Source: Acidobacteriota bacterium (GTDB taxonomy: Bacteria > Acidobacteriota > Thermoanaerobaculia > Gp7-AA8). From it: a DNA stretch of 64,000 bases. The notes below the pieces were generated by a model that was not told where the DNA came from, did no database searches, and saw nothing but the letters and a program-made list of their open reading frames with translations. Both the position numbers and the translations under genes were made by a program. Location of the stretch: positions 1 through 64,000 of the forward strand of contig JAJXWV010000057.1 in assembly GCA_021781455.1 (NCBI GenBank). The letters are read 5' to 3'. Shown here in pieces: positions 6,931 to 14,454 of the stretch. Position 1 is the stretch's first letter; every line of letters starts with the position of its first letter.

Positions 6931-7404
6931 ATGGACGACGATCTGAAGAAGCTGCTCGAGACGATGCGTGAGGAGAACTCTGCAGCGCATCACGAAACTC
7001 GTGCTCAGGTCGCGGCGCTGGACGCAAAGCTCGACTCCACCGCCGAACGCCTAGATACGAAGATCGACTCCACCGCCGAACGCCTCGACGCAAAGCTCGA
7101 CTCCACCGCCGAACGCCTCGATGCGAAGATCGACTCCACCGCCGAGAATCTTCGCCGTCATTTCGATGTGACCACTGAAGCAACGAACAGCAATATCCGC
7201 CTGGTCGCCGAATCTGTCACCCAGCTGACCGACGAGATGCGACGCGGGTTTGCCGCTGCCGATAAGAAGTTCGACACGACCACAGCGGAAACTCAGGCCA
7301 TGATCAAGTTCTCCCACGCCAACCTTGACCGCCGCCTCATCACGCTCGAGGAAACCGTCGCCGACCTCCAGACCCGTGTGGAGCGTCTCGAAACCACGCA
7401 CTAG
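6931..7404 (+). CDS. Coiled-coil protein, window paralogue family copy 1
   Basis: This 157-residue, highly charged, wholly helical protein of unknown function belongs to a family with copies at 8751 and 9424. Shared features are an N-terminal MDDDLKKLLETMREE..AAH block, a central LVAESVTQL segment, and the C-terminal TQAMIKFSHAxLDRRL...ADLQTRVERLE leucine-zipper-like coil. Copy 1 alone has four tandem 11-residue units (DSTAERLDxKx), encoded by a 33-bp repeat. The start is set by alignment with copy 2; an ATG three codons earlier is possible. It has no signal peptide or membrane segment. Its stop overlaps that of the convergent lhgO. Confidence 0.75.
   Translation: MDDDLKKLLETMREENSAAHHETRAQVAALDAKLDSTAERLDTKIDSTAERLDAKLDSTAERLDAKIDSTAENLRRHFDVTTEATNSNIRLVAESVTQLTDEMRRGFAAADKKFDTTTAETQAMIKFSHANLDRRLITLEETVADLQTRVERLETTH
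7021..7152 (+). repeat. 33-bp tandem repeat (4 units) inside the coiled-coil gene
   Basis: The four units each encode an 11-residue hendecad, D-x-K-[LI]-D-S-T-A-E-x-L. They differ only at a few synonymous or conservative positions, indicating recent in-frame expansion that lengthens the coil. Confidence 0.9.
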
Positions 7405-8591
7405 CCCAATCCCGCCCTCTCCACCACCACCTCCGCAATCGCCAGCGACGCCGTCGCCGCCGGTGAAGGCGCGTTCAAGACATTCGTCACGCGATCCCGC
7501 CGCGAGATCATGAAGTCGTCGACCATCGCGCCGTCCGTCGACACCGCCATCGCCCGCACGCCGGCCGAAGACGCAACCAGATCCGAAGACCGCAGCTCCG
7601 GCATCAGCTTCTGCGCCGAGTGAACGAACGCCGTCTTCACGAACGATCGCCACTGCTCCCCGAAACCCATCCGCCAGTGCTTCCACGCCATTCGCCGGAA
7701 TCCTCGGAACGCGAAGATTTCCCGCAGGTCGCGAAGGCTGATGATGCCGCGCGTGTACCCCTCCCGCGCGAACGCCAGCACCGCGTTGGGGCCGCAGTGC
7801 ACGTGCTCGTCGAAGCCGCGCGTGAAGTGGACGCCGAGGAATGGGAAGGCGGGATCGGGAACAGGATAGATGAGCGTGCGGCAGAGCTCGGGCCGCCGCA
7901 GCGTGTAGTACTCGCCGCGGAACGGAACGATCTCGACCGGTGCCTCATCGCCCGTGAGCCGCGCCACGCGATCGCTCTGCAGCCCCGCGCAATTGATGAG
8001 GAACTTGCCGCTGACCCGCCCGGCCGTGGTCGCGACGTGTACGCCGTCGGTATTCGATTCGACCTTCACGACCGCGGCGCTGGTGACGATGTCACTCCCC
8101 TTCTCGCGAATGCGCGCCACGAGCCGGTCGCAAACGCCCTTGAAATCGGCGACGCCGGTATCGCGCACGTGAATGCCGGAGAGTCCTCCGCAATGCGGCT
8201 CGAGCTCGCGCAATTCATCGCGATTGATGGCGACGCAGTCGACCCCATTCGCCTTCCCCCGCTCGACGAGCCCCGCGAGCGCCGCCGCCTCGCGATCATT
8301 GACCGCCGCGATCACCTTCCCGCAGCGCTTCCACCTCACGCCCTCGCTCTCGCAGAACTCCTCCATCTGCTTCCGCCCCTTGACGCAGAGCGCGGCCTTG
8401 AGCGATCCCGGCTTGTAGTAGATCCCGGAGTGCAAGACCCCGGAGTTGCGCCCCGACTGATGCGAGCAGACGCTCGCTTCCTTCTCGAGCACGATGACAT
8501 TCCGCGCCCGCTGCTGCGTCGCCAATCGATACGCGACCGCCAGCCCCACGATCCCGCCGCCCACCACGATCACATCCGCCGATCTGTCCAT
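7401..8591 (-). CDS. lhgO: L-2-hydroxyglutarate oxidase/dehydrogenase (FAD-dependent)
   Basis: This 396-residue DAO-family flavoenzyme oxidises L-2-hydroxyglutarate to 2-oxoglutarate, in known homologues feeding electrons to the membrane quinone pool. The FAD-binding Rossmann motif VVGGGIVGLAVAYRLA is at residues 9-24. HQSGRNSGVLHSGIYY (about 44-59), PFRGEYYTL and the LGVHFTRGFD motif are characteristic of the LhgO subgroup. Length is typical. It is a single gene, convergent with the coiled-coil gene and adjacent to repeat elements, with no obvious metabolic partner nearby. Confidence 0.92.
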   Translation of the reverse strand: MDRSADVIVVGGGIVGLAVAYRLATQQRARNVIVLEKEASVCSHQSGRNSGVLHSGIYYKPGSLKAALCVKGRKQMEEFCESEGVRWKRCGKVIAAVNDREAAALAGLVERGKANGVDCVAINRDELRELEPHCGGLSGIHVRDTGVADFKGVCDRLVARIREKGSDIVTSAAVVKVESNTDGVHVATTAGRVSGKFLINCAGLQSDRVARLTGDEAPVEIVPFRGEYYTLRRPELCRTLIYPVPDPAFPFLGVHFTRGFDEHVHCGPNAVLAFAREGYTRGIISLRDLREIFAFRGFRRMAWKHWRMGFGEQWRSFVKTAFVHSAQKLMPELRSSDLVASSAGVRAMAVSTDGAMVDDFMISRRDRVTNVLNAPSPAATASLAIAEVVVERAGLG

Positions 8592-8667
8592 GGATTCAGC
8601 CTATCGAAGAACGGCTCGGATTCGCACGCACCGATGTCACTTCCCCCCTCCCGTCACTCTGCCCCGG

Positions 8668-8725
8668 CGGTGTAGGGCAGGCTTTCCAGCCTGCCCTCTT
8701 TGGCGGCCTTGAAAGCAGTCCGGGC
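8668..8725. repeat. Dispersed repeat family C (GGGCAGGCTTTCCAGCCTGCC), copy 2
   Basis: It carries the palindromic core GGCAGGCTTTCCAGCCTGCC with the same flanks as the copies at 2778, 9993 and 13527. It lies between the start of lhgO and the second coiled-coil gene. Confidence 0.85.
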
Positions 8726-8750
8726 CCATTGGCAGCATTACAATGAAGCG

Positions 8751-9173
8751 ATGGATGACGACGATCTGAGAGGTCTGCTCGACGCGATGCGCCAGGAAAC
8801 CTCGGCCGCGCACGAGGACACTCGCCGTCATTTCGACGCGCTCGAAAACAATGTGGAACGCGTCGAAAACAAACTCGATGCGACGGCCGACGAACTGCAC
8901 CGCCACTTCGACGTCGTAACGGAAAGCACGAAACACGACATCCGACTCGTCGCCGAATCGGTAACGCAGCTCACCGAGGAAGTCCGGCGCGCGTTTACCG
9001 CGCTCGACACGAAAATCGACCGTACCGCCACCGAGACACAGGCGATGATCAAGTTCTCTCACGCCGAGCTCGACCGCCGCGTGAGTACTCTTGAGGAGAG
9101 CCAGCGCACCGTCCATGACAGCGTGGCCGATCTTCAAACCCGCGTCGAGCGCCTCGAATCCGGCACGCACTGA
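8751..9173 (+). CDS. Coiled-coil protein, window paralogue family copy 2
   Basis: This 140-residue charged helical protein shares the MDDDDLRGLLDAMRQE start, the LVAESVTQL centre and the QAMIKFSHAELDRRVSTLEES...LQTRVERLE C-terminus with copies 1 and 3. It lacks the hendecad expansion of copy 1. An in-frame upstream extension is possible, but the shared N-terminus and the AATGAAGCG ribosome-binding context favour this start. It is predicted cytoplasmic and its function is unknown. Confidence 0.75.
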   Translation: MDDDDLRGLLDAMRQETSAAHEDTRRHFDALENNVERVENKLDATADELHRHFDVVTESTKHDIRLVAESVTQLTEEVRRAFTALDTKIDRTATETQAMIKFSHAELDRRVSTLEESQRTVHDSVADLQTRVERLESGTH

Positions 9174-9175
9174 CC

Positions 9176-9322
9176 TTCCGTACGACGGCTACGTCGTGGC
9201 GTGTGCGCGCAGGCATCACTCGCCGCTTGTTAGTTTGGACCGTGGAATGCTCGCCGCCGCACGAAATGTACACTCAGAAGCAGACCGAATCTCCTCTCGA
9301 TGTCCCCGGTGTCCGGACTGAT
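9176..9322 (+). pseudogene. Remnant of a PIN-domain (VapC-like) toxin C-terminus
   Basis: The frame running out of the coiled-coil gene encodes PYDGYVVACARRHHSPLVSL followed by DRGMLAAARN. This matches the C-terminal PIN-domain pattern 'YDAxxVAxAxxxxxPLVTLDxxLxxAA' with the last acidic metal ligand (the D of SLD). No N-terminal half or start codon is present, so it is a truncated relic. Assignment rests on this short motif only. Confidence 0.45.
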
Positions 9323-9423
9323 CTCGCGGGCGAAGAGATCGTTCGCTTCATCCGAAACTCGCGAACGAAGGCGCGCTGAGTGGGGACCGCCTTGATGCTC
9401 GCAGTCACTCTCTCGAGGGAAGG

Positions 9424-9771
9424 TCAGTGCGTGCCGGATTCCAGCCGCTGGACGCGTGTCTGAAGGTCCGCGACCGTTTCTTCCAGCGTGTTGTGGCTCT
9501 CTTCGAGTGTGCTCAAGCGGCGGTCCAGCTCGGCGTGAGAGAACTTGATCATCGCCTGGGTTTCCGCGAATCCACGACTCATTTCCTGGCGGATGGCGTT
9601 TGCCTCGCGCTGCAGCTCTTCGCTCACGTGCGCGACGGACTCGGCGACGAGGCGGACCTCGTGTTTCGTCGCCTCCATCGCGACCTCAAAATGGCGGCGA
9701 GTGCCCTCGTGCGCCGCCGAGTTCTCCTGGCGCATCGAGTCCAGCAATCGCTTCAGCTCGTCGTCGACCAT
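9424..9771 (-). CDS. Coiled-coil protein, window paralogue family copy 3
   Basis: This 115-residue copy keeps the MVDDELKRLLDSMRQENSAA start, LVAESVAHVSEEL and the QAMIKFSHAELDRRLSTLEES...VADLQTRVQRLESGTH end. It is the shortest, lacking the middle spacer. It is inverted relative to copies 1 and 2. The conserved 3' end is duplicated again as a remnant at 12454-12558. Function is unknown; the uniform heptad character suggests oligomerisation. Confidence 0.75.
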   Translation of the reverse strand: MVDDELKRLLDSMRQENSAAHEGTRRHFEVAMEATKHEVRLVAESVAHVSEELQREANAIRQEMSRGFAETQAMIKFSHAELDRRLSTLEESHNTLEETVADLQTRVQRLESGTH

Positions 9772-9842
9772 GGCTTCATTTTAGACCGAATGAACGCGTC
9801 CACACGACAGCCTGGCTCTCGCGCAAATCGCGACCAGCATGT

Positions 9843-10108
9843 TCCCCTCTCCCGGCGGGAGAGGGCGATCTCGCGAGATCGAACGGCCCACACGATGTGG
9901 GTGAGGGGCTCGCCACTCGCGCTGACATTCGAGATCCCGCGAGCGCCACGCCCCTCACCGGTTCGCGCGAAGCCTGCGTCAGAGATCGTCGCCGGTGTGG
10001 GGCAGGCTTTCCAGCCTGCCCTCCTTGGCGGCCTGGAAAGCCAGCGTCACACCGGGGGAGCGCGGCGAAGGATCTCCCGCCCCTTAGGCCCGGCCCGGGC
10101 GGTGGATC
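9843..10108. repeat. Repeat cluster: CCCTCTCCCGGCGGGAGAGGG element, family C and family D copies
   Basis: This part of the roughly 400-bp gene-free stretch between the coiled-coil gene and the HEAT-like fragment is almost wholly repeat-derived. It holds a CCCTCTCCC/GGGAGAGGG palindrome with GTGAGGGGC arms (9843-9960), a family C copy (about 9993-10054), and the second half of a family D copy (10056-10108). I see no coding signal. Confidence 0.75.
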
Positions 10109-10171
10109 AATCGATGACACCCGATCCCCCTCATCGGTTCACAAATCATCAATCTCAAATCATCAATCCAA

Positions 10172-10316
10172 TCACTCCACCCTCTTCCGCTCCTGCGAGT
10201 TCTCCTCCAACCTCTCGATGCACCTCCGCAGATAGATCGACGTCGACGGATTCGTATAGATCTTCCGCAGGTCGCGATGAGGCAGGTACCGCAACTGTGC
10301 CGCCGCCGTCGCCCGA
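10172..10316 (-). pseudogene. Duplicated C-terminal fragment of the HEAT-like protein
   Basis: About 48 codons (RATAAAQLRYLPHRDLRKIY, then TNPSTSIYLRRCIERLEENS to the stop) closely match the C-terminus of the intact gene ending at 10479, including the downstream ATCAATCTCAAATC tail. It has no start or N-terminal part. A family D element separates it from the complete gene, consistent with a local tandem duplication. Confidence 0.8.
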
Positions 10317-10320
10317 GGTC

Positions 10321-10421
10321 GTGTCATCCTGAGCCGGCGGCGCCGCGGGGGTGGTGGGTGGGCGGAAGCGGCAAAGCGCGGCGAAGGATCCCCCGCCCCG
10401 TAGGCCCGGCCCGGGCGGTGG
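10321..10421. repeat. Dispersed repeat family D, copy 3
   Basis: It runs from GTCATCCTGAGCCGGCGG to GGCCCGGCCCGGGCGGTGG, followed by a short AT-richer tail (TCATCAATCATCAATCTC). The tail is shared with the 3' flanks of the neighbouring HEAT-like gene copies. Confidence 0.85.
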
Positions 10422-10478
10422 ATCAATCGACGACGACTGATCCGACTCATCGGTTCATCAATCATCAATCTCAAATCC

Positions 10479-11228
10479 TCAATCCAATCCCTCCACTCGC
10501 TTCCGCTCCCGCGAGTTCTCCTCGATCCTCTCGATGCATCTCCGCAGATAGATCGACGTCGAAGGATTCGCAAAGATCTTACGCAGGTCGCGACGAGGCA
10601 GGTACCGCAACTGCGCCGCCGCTGTCGCCCGCGGCGTGAGCGGATTGAGCACCAGCGCCTTCCGGATCGCATACCGCGACGACCACTTCATGTCCGACCC
10701 GAGCAGCACCAGCTTCTCCGGCGTCGCCCGTGTCGACGAAGCGAGGTGCAGCAGATCATCCTCGCGGAGCCGCTGGTTGACGAGCAGCGCCTCGAACACG
10801 CGCGGATCGTTGTCGAACAGGAACACCTTGATGAGCGCCGACGAGCAGCGCCGCGCCGAAGCGATCCGCTCGCCGGCCGTCAGCTCCCCCGCCCGCGCCA
10901 CGAGCTGCGTGTCGATGGCCCGCCGCACCGGAGCCGGCACCGTGACCTCGACCGACAGCCGCACCAGATCGAACCAGTAGAGGTAGTGGACGAATTTGAC
11001 CGCATACGCCATCGGCGTCAGCCGATGGGCGACCATCCGCAGCCGCACCGAGTAGTACGCCGCGAGCCGCTCCACCTGGGCCATCTTCTGGATGAGCGCC
11101 GGCGTGATGTACGGATTCTCGAGCACCGCCAGCGCCTCTTCCTCTGTGAGCGCCCGCACATTCTCCGAGACGAACCCGACCAGATCGTCCCGTGAAACCG
11201 ACTTCAGGCCATACCGGCTGCTCGCCAT
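10479..11228 (-). CDS. HEAT-like helical repeat protein (complete copy), function unknown
   Basis: This 249-residue soluble all-helical protein opens MASSRYGLKSVSRDDLVGFV. It contains repeats of about 40-45 residues with the pattern ENPYITPALIQKMA, VNQRLREDDLLHLA, LNPLTPRATAAAQLRYLP and RDLRKIFANPSTS. The pattern also occurs in the rodZ-operon protein at 4583. It is transcribed divergently from a Uma2 gene with 57 bp between starts. Two degenerate copies of its 5' end and one of its 3' end lie nearby. No catalytic motif is visible, so a protein-interaction scaffold is the most one can say. Confidence 0.78.
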   Translation of the reverse strand: MASSRYGLKSVSRDDLVGFVSENVRALTEEEALAVLENPYITPALIQKMAQVERLAAYYSVRLRMVAHRLTPMAYAVKFVHYLYWFDLVRLSVEVTVPAPVRRAIDTQLVARAGELTAGERIASARRCSSALIKVFLFDNDPRVFEALLVNQRLREDDLLHLASSTRATPEKLVLLGSDMKWSSRYAIRKALVLNPLTPRATAAAQLRYLPRRDLRKIFANPSTSIYLRRCIERIEENSRERKRVEGLD

Positions 11229-11285
11229 CGCGCAAGTGAGTTATTGTAGCTGTCGGCAACGCTCGCGTCGGATTGAGATTGCGCC

Positions 11286-11843
11286 ATGGCCAAGCCCGTG
11301 CAGAAACCCGCGATTTACGAGGATCTGATGAAGGTCCCCGATCATCTCGTTGCGGAGATCATCGACGGGGAGCTCTTCACGAACCCGCGGCCGGCGATGC
11401 GTCACGCGCGCGCCTCGTCAGCTCTCGGGGGAAGACTCGCGCCCCCTTTCGATTTCGGCGAAGGCGGTCCGGGCGGTTGGTGGATCATCGACGAGCCGGA
11501 GCTCCATCTGGGTCGGGACATCCTCGTTCCTGATCTCGGCGGCTGGCGCCGGGAACGGATGCCTGTCTATCCCGACGCCGCGTATTGCGAGCTCCCCCCG
11601 GACTGGGTCTGCGAGGTCGTTTCCCCGTCGACGGGCAGGCTCGACCGCGTCCTCAAGATGCCAAGGTACGCCGCCAACGGTGTGGCGCACCTGTGGCTCA
11701 TCGACCCGGCGCTGAAAACCCTCGAGGTCTACCGTCTCGAGAATGCGCGGTGGCTCCTTCTGGCCAGCCACGGTGAGGACGAAATCGTGCGCGCGGAACC
11801 CTTCGACGCGGTCGATCTGCCTCTCGCGACGCTGTGGACGTAG
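11286..11843 (+). CDS. Uma2-family (DUF820, PD-(D/E)XK fold) protein, copy 1
   Basis: This 185-residue Uma2-family protein has a predicted restriction-endonuclease-like fold. Visible elements are EIIDGELF near the start, WWIIDEPELHLG with DILVPDLGGWRRER (candidate acidic metal ligands), the VCEVVSPSTGRLDRVLKM block carrying the E-x-x and S-P-S-T signature, and HLWLIDPALKTLEVYRLE. Family members are numerous in cyanobacteria and other environmental bacteria and their function is unsettled. It is divergent from the HEAT-like gene and nearly duplicated at 12919. Confidence 0.88.
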   Translation: MAKPVQKPAIYEDLMKVPDHLVAEIIDGELFTNPRPAMRHARASSALGGRLAPPFDFGEGGPGGWWIIDEPELHLGRDILVPDLGGWRRERMPVYPDAAYCELPPDWVCEVVSPSTGRLDRVLKMPRYAANGVAHLWLIDPALKTLEVYRLENARWLLLASHGEDEIVRAEPFDAVDLPLATLWT

Positions 11844-11948
11844 GCCGCACTCTCTCGTCACGTCCTGGAGCCGCGCGCGCCATGATGAACCGCGAGCACC
11901 ACGGGGTCGGTGGTTGGGTGGAGCGAAAGGGGACGGCGAAAACGCAGG

Positions 11949-12233
11949 TCACCGAGTGCCAAGCTCGCGCTTCACCCGAACGAAAATCGTTTCCTCGAAC
12001 GCCACCCGCTCTTCGATCACTCGCCTGATCCACGCGTCGGCACTTCTCTCTCGATGTAACTTCGCGACAAAGGCTACTCGGGCCGCCAGCTCACCCGGAA
12101 TCTGAAGGGCGGCGGACTTCGCCCTGCGCACTCGTGTGGGTTTTTCCCACGCCTTCTCGTTTTCGGCGTCTGCGATGACCCGCTGGTCAATCTCCTCTTC
12201 CGAGCTCATTCGCCTCGCACTTCGTTTCGTCAT
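11949..12233 (-). CDS. Ribbon-helix-helix (CopG/BrnA-type) antitoxin-like protein
   Basis: This 94-residue basic protein has an N-terminal SSEEEIDQRVIADAEN segment and a C-terminal strand-helix-helix unit (KSAALQIPGELAARVAFVAK, then RSADAWIRRVIEERVAF). This resembles RHH domains of CopG-antitoxin family proteins. Its ATG overlaps the stop of an upstream frame as ATGA. That frame (ending MFIPAGFIMEIIAGWPI) shows no recognisable toxin and runs into a repeat, so a partner gene may have been lost. Assignment is by pattern only. Confidence 0.55.
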   Translation of the reverse strand: MTKRSARRMSSEEEIDQRVIADAENEKAWEKPTRVRRAKSAALQIPGELAARVAFVAKLHRERSADAWIRRVIEERVAFEETIFVRVKRELGTR

Positions 12234-12319
12234 ATCGGCCAGCCCGCGATGATCTCCATAATAAAGCCCGCAGGAATGAACATTCTCCCGACATCGTACA
12301 GATCATCCGAGCTCCGCGA

Positions 12320-12368
12320 AGGAGTGCGGGCGTCTCGCCCGCACCCGCCGGGCGTCCCGCCCGGCGGA
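12320..12368. repeat. Family B palindromic element, half copy
   Basis: It matches the left half of the 790-905 element (GGAGTGCGGGCGTCTCGCCC and the CCGCCGGGCGTCCCGCCCGG palindrome) but lacks the right arm. The rest of the gap between the antitoxin-like gene and the coiled-coil remnant (12234-12453) shows nothing recognisable. Confidence 0.85.
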
Positions 12369-12453
12369 ACGATCTCGCGCTACCCGTGTTCAATGTTCAA
12401 TTTCAACATTCGTCCTCTATCATCGGTCGCAGCAGCCTCGGCGCGAGGGGAAG

Positions 12454-12558
12454 TCAGTGCGTGCCGGATTCGAGCCGCTGGACGCGCGTTTGGAGGTCCG
12501 CGACGGTTTCTTCGAGCGCGTGGTGGCTCTCTTCGAGTATGTTCACGCGACGGTCCAG
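12454..12558 (-). pseudogene. C-terminal remnant of the coiled-coil protein family
   Basis: This encodes only the last ~35 residues (LDRRVNILEESHHALEETVA, DLQTRVQRLESGTH), nearly identical to copy 3 at 9424, including the nucleotides just beyond the stop. The 5' side is replaced by the AT-richer tail of the HEAT-like gene, so it was left by a recombination or deletion. Confidence 0.8.
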
Positions 12559-12601
12559 TAACCAGATTTATGATCTCGGATATCTCAAATCATCAATCCA
12601 A

Positions 12602-12832
12602 TCACCGCCACGCCATCGGCGTGAGCCGATGCGCGACCATCCGCAGCCGCACCGAGTAATACGCCGCCAGCCGCTCGACATGCGCGATCTTCTGAATGAT
12701 GGCCGGCGTGACGTACGGATTCTCGAGGACCGCGAGCGCCTCTTCCTCGGTAAGCGCCCACACATTCTCCGAGACGAACTCGACGAGATCGTCCCGTGAA
12801 ACCGACTTCAGGCCATACCGGCTGCTCGCCAT
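12602..12832 (-). pseudogene. N-terminal fragment of the HEAT-like protein (copy 2, internal deletion)
   Basis: The first ~75 codons (MASSRYGLKSVSRDDLVEFV to VAHRLTPMAWR) match the intact copy. The frame then jumps directly to the AATCCAATC tail that normally follows the gene's 3' end, so the remaining two thirds have been deleted. It keeps its divergent arrangement with the second Uma2 gene. Confidence 0.85.
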
Positions 12833-12918
12833 CGCGCAATTGAATTATTGTAGCTGCCGGCAGCGCTTACGCCGGATTGAGGTCGTCGAGCGGCGGACCC
12901 CGCGCGCGAATTCGCACC

Positions 12919-13476
12919 ATGGCCAAGCCCGTGCAGAAACCTGCGACGTACGAGGATCTGATGAAGGTCCCGGATCATCTCGTGGCGGAGATCATCGACG
13001 GGGAGCTTTTCACGAACCCGCGGCCGGGGAGTCCTCATGCGCGCGCCTCGTCAGCTCTGGGAGGAAAACTGGCGCCGCCATTCGATTTCGGCGAAGGCGG
13101 TCCGGGCGGTTGGTGGATCATCGACGAGCCGGAGCTACACTTCGGCAGCGACATTCTCGTCCCGGACCTCGCCGGATGGCGCCGCGAGCGCATGCCTGTG
13201 TATCCGGATGCGCCTTACTTTGAGCTCGCGCCGGACTGGGTCTGCGAGGTCGTTTCCCCGTCGACGGGGAGGCTCGATCGCGTCCTGAAGATGCCAAAGT
13301 ACGCCACCAACGGCGTGGCGCAGTTGCGGCTCATCGACCCTGCGCTGAAAACACTCGAGGTCTACCGTCTCGAGAATGCGCGGTGGCTCCTTCTGGCCAG
13401 CCACGGTGAGGACGAAATCGTGCGCGCGGAACCCTTCGATGCGGTCGATTTGCCTCTCGCGACGTTGTGGACGTAG
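12919..13476 (+). CDS. Uma2-family (DUF820) protein, copy 2
   Basis: This 185-residue protein is a close paralogue of the gene at 11286, with the same MAKPVQKPA start, EIIDGELF, WWIIDEPEL, DILVPDLAGWRRERM and VCEVVSPSTGRLDRVLKM motifs; most differences are conservative. The frame is intact, unlike the partner HEAT-like copy, suggesting continued selection or a very recent duplication. The start is chosen by alignment with copy 1; an in-frame upstream ATG at 12877 is unlikely. Confidence 0.87.
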   Translation: MAKPVQKPATYEDLMKVPDHLVAEIIDGELFTNPRPGSPHARASSALGGKLAPPFDFGEGGPGGWWIIDEPELHFGSDILVPDLAGWRRERMPVYPDAPYFELAPDWVCEVVSPSTGRLDRVLKMPKYATNGVAQLRLIDPALKTLEVYRLENARWLLLASHGEDEIVRAEPFDAVDLPLATLWT

Positions 13477-13526
13477 TGCCGTACTCTCGTCACATCCGGG
13501 AGCCGCGGTCGTGTCATTCTGAGCGG

Positions 13527-13806
13527 CGGTGTGGGGCAGGCTTTCCAGCCTGCCCTCCTTGGCGGAGTCGCGAACACCCCTCCCGTCACTCTGAGCCGGC
13601 GAAGCCGCGGGCAAGGCGGTTGGGTGGAGCGGCGCAGCGCGGCGAAGAATCTCAAAATTGCAGGATTGCGGAGTCCCGAAAGTGCCGCCGCTGCGCAGCG
13701 TGCGTGTCATCCTGAGCCGGCGGAACCGCGGGGGTGGTGGGTGGGCGGCAGCGGTGGAGCGCGGCGAAGGATCCCCCGCCCCGTAGGCCCGGCCCGGGCG
13801 GTGGAT
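13527..13806. repeat. Repeat cluster (family C, then two family D copies)
   Basis: The gene-free stretch after the second Uma2 gene contains a family C copy (13527-13566), a diverged family D copy (13579-13653, GTCACTCTGAGC...GAAGAATCT) and a full family D copy (13704-13806). The latter is followed by GATTCATGGGTCTTCAG-type short direct repeats to about 13880. No gene is visible. Confidence 0.8.
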
Positions 13807-13920
13807 CGATCGACGACACCTGATGAACCGATTCATCGGTTCATCAATCATGGGTCTTCAGGATTCATGGGTCTTCAGGATTCGCAGTGGTCCGAAGAAA
13901 TGTCGAAAAACGCCACTCCA

Positions 13921-14013
13921 GCCGCGGAGCGGCGACATCTATGTAGCCCAATGCGTCAGCGTTGGGAAGATCGGTACGCGATCCAGCGTTCGAGCCGCGG
14001 AGCGGCGACATCT
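13921..14013. repeat. Direct repeat of GCCGCGGAGCGGCGACATCT
   Basis: Two perfect 20-bp copies (13921-13940 and 13994-14013) flank a 53-bp spacer. The second copy marks the exact point where homology to the HEAT-like gene ends, so insertion of this element probably broke that copy. Confidence 0.8.
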
Positions 14014-14348
14014 CCGAGAGACACGAGCTGCGTGTCGATGGCACGCCGCACCGGAGCCGGCACCGTGACCTCGACCGACAGCCGCACGAGGTCGAACCAG
14101 TAGAGGCAGTGGACGAATTTGACGGCAAACGCCTGCGGCGTGAGCCGATGAGGGACCATGCGCAGCCGAACCAATTAGTACGCCGCGAGCCGCTCCACCC
14201 GGGCGAGTCTCTGGATGATGGCCGGCGTGATTTACGGATTCTCGAGGACCGCTAGCGCTTCTTGCTCGGTGAGCGCCCGCACATGCTCCGAGAACCCGAT
14301 GAGATCGTCTTCTGAAATCGATTTCAGGCAATACCGGCTGCTCGCCAT
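14014..14348 (-). pseudogene. Decayed N-terminal half of the HEAT-like protein (copy 3)
   Basis: The sequence aligns with the first ~110 codons of the intact gene (MASSRYCLKSISEDDLIGF through VRRAIDTQLV). It carries two in-frame stop codons (TAA replacing the TAC of ENPYITP, and TAA after LAAY) and a 3-nt deletion. It is truncated at a 20-bp repeat. Its former divergent partner has been replaced by the polysaccharide locus. Confidence 0.85.
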
Positions 14349-14363
14349 CGCGCAAATGAGTTA

Positions 14364-14392
14364 TTGTAGCTGCCGACAACGCTTATTATAAT
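14364..14392 (+). promoter_or_regulatory. Candidate sigma70-type promoter for the polysaccharide dehydratase gene
   Basis: TTGTAG (14364-14369), a 17-bp spacer and a perfect TATAAT (14387-14392) point toward the gene starting at 14455. The -35 element lies in sequence conserved in all three HEAT-like gene leaders. The -10 is unique to this copy. Confidence 0.55.
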
Positions 14393-14454
14393 TTTCGCTT
14401 TCCGAGCTCAACGCACGTAGTTTGTGGGGTGTGTGAGGCGGAAGGTTCCTGACT

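Noticed and set aside
7021-7152. 33-bp repeats as a CRISPR array
   Set aside because: Repeats are directly tandem, have no spacers, and keep the reading frame of a coiled-coil protein.
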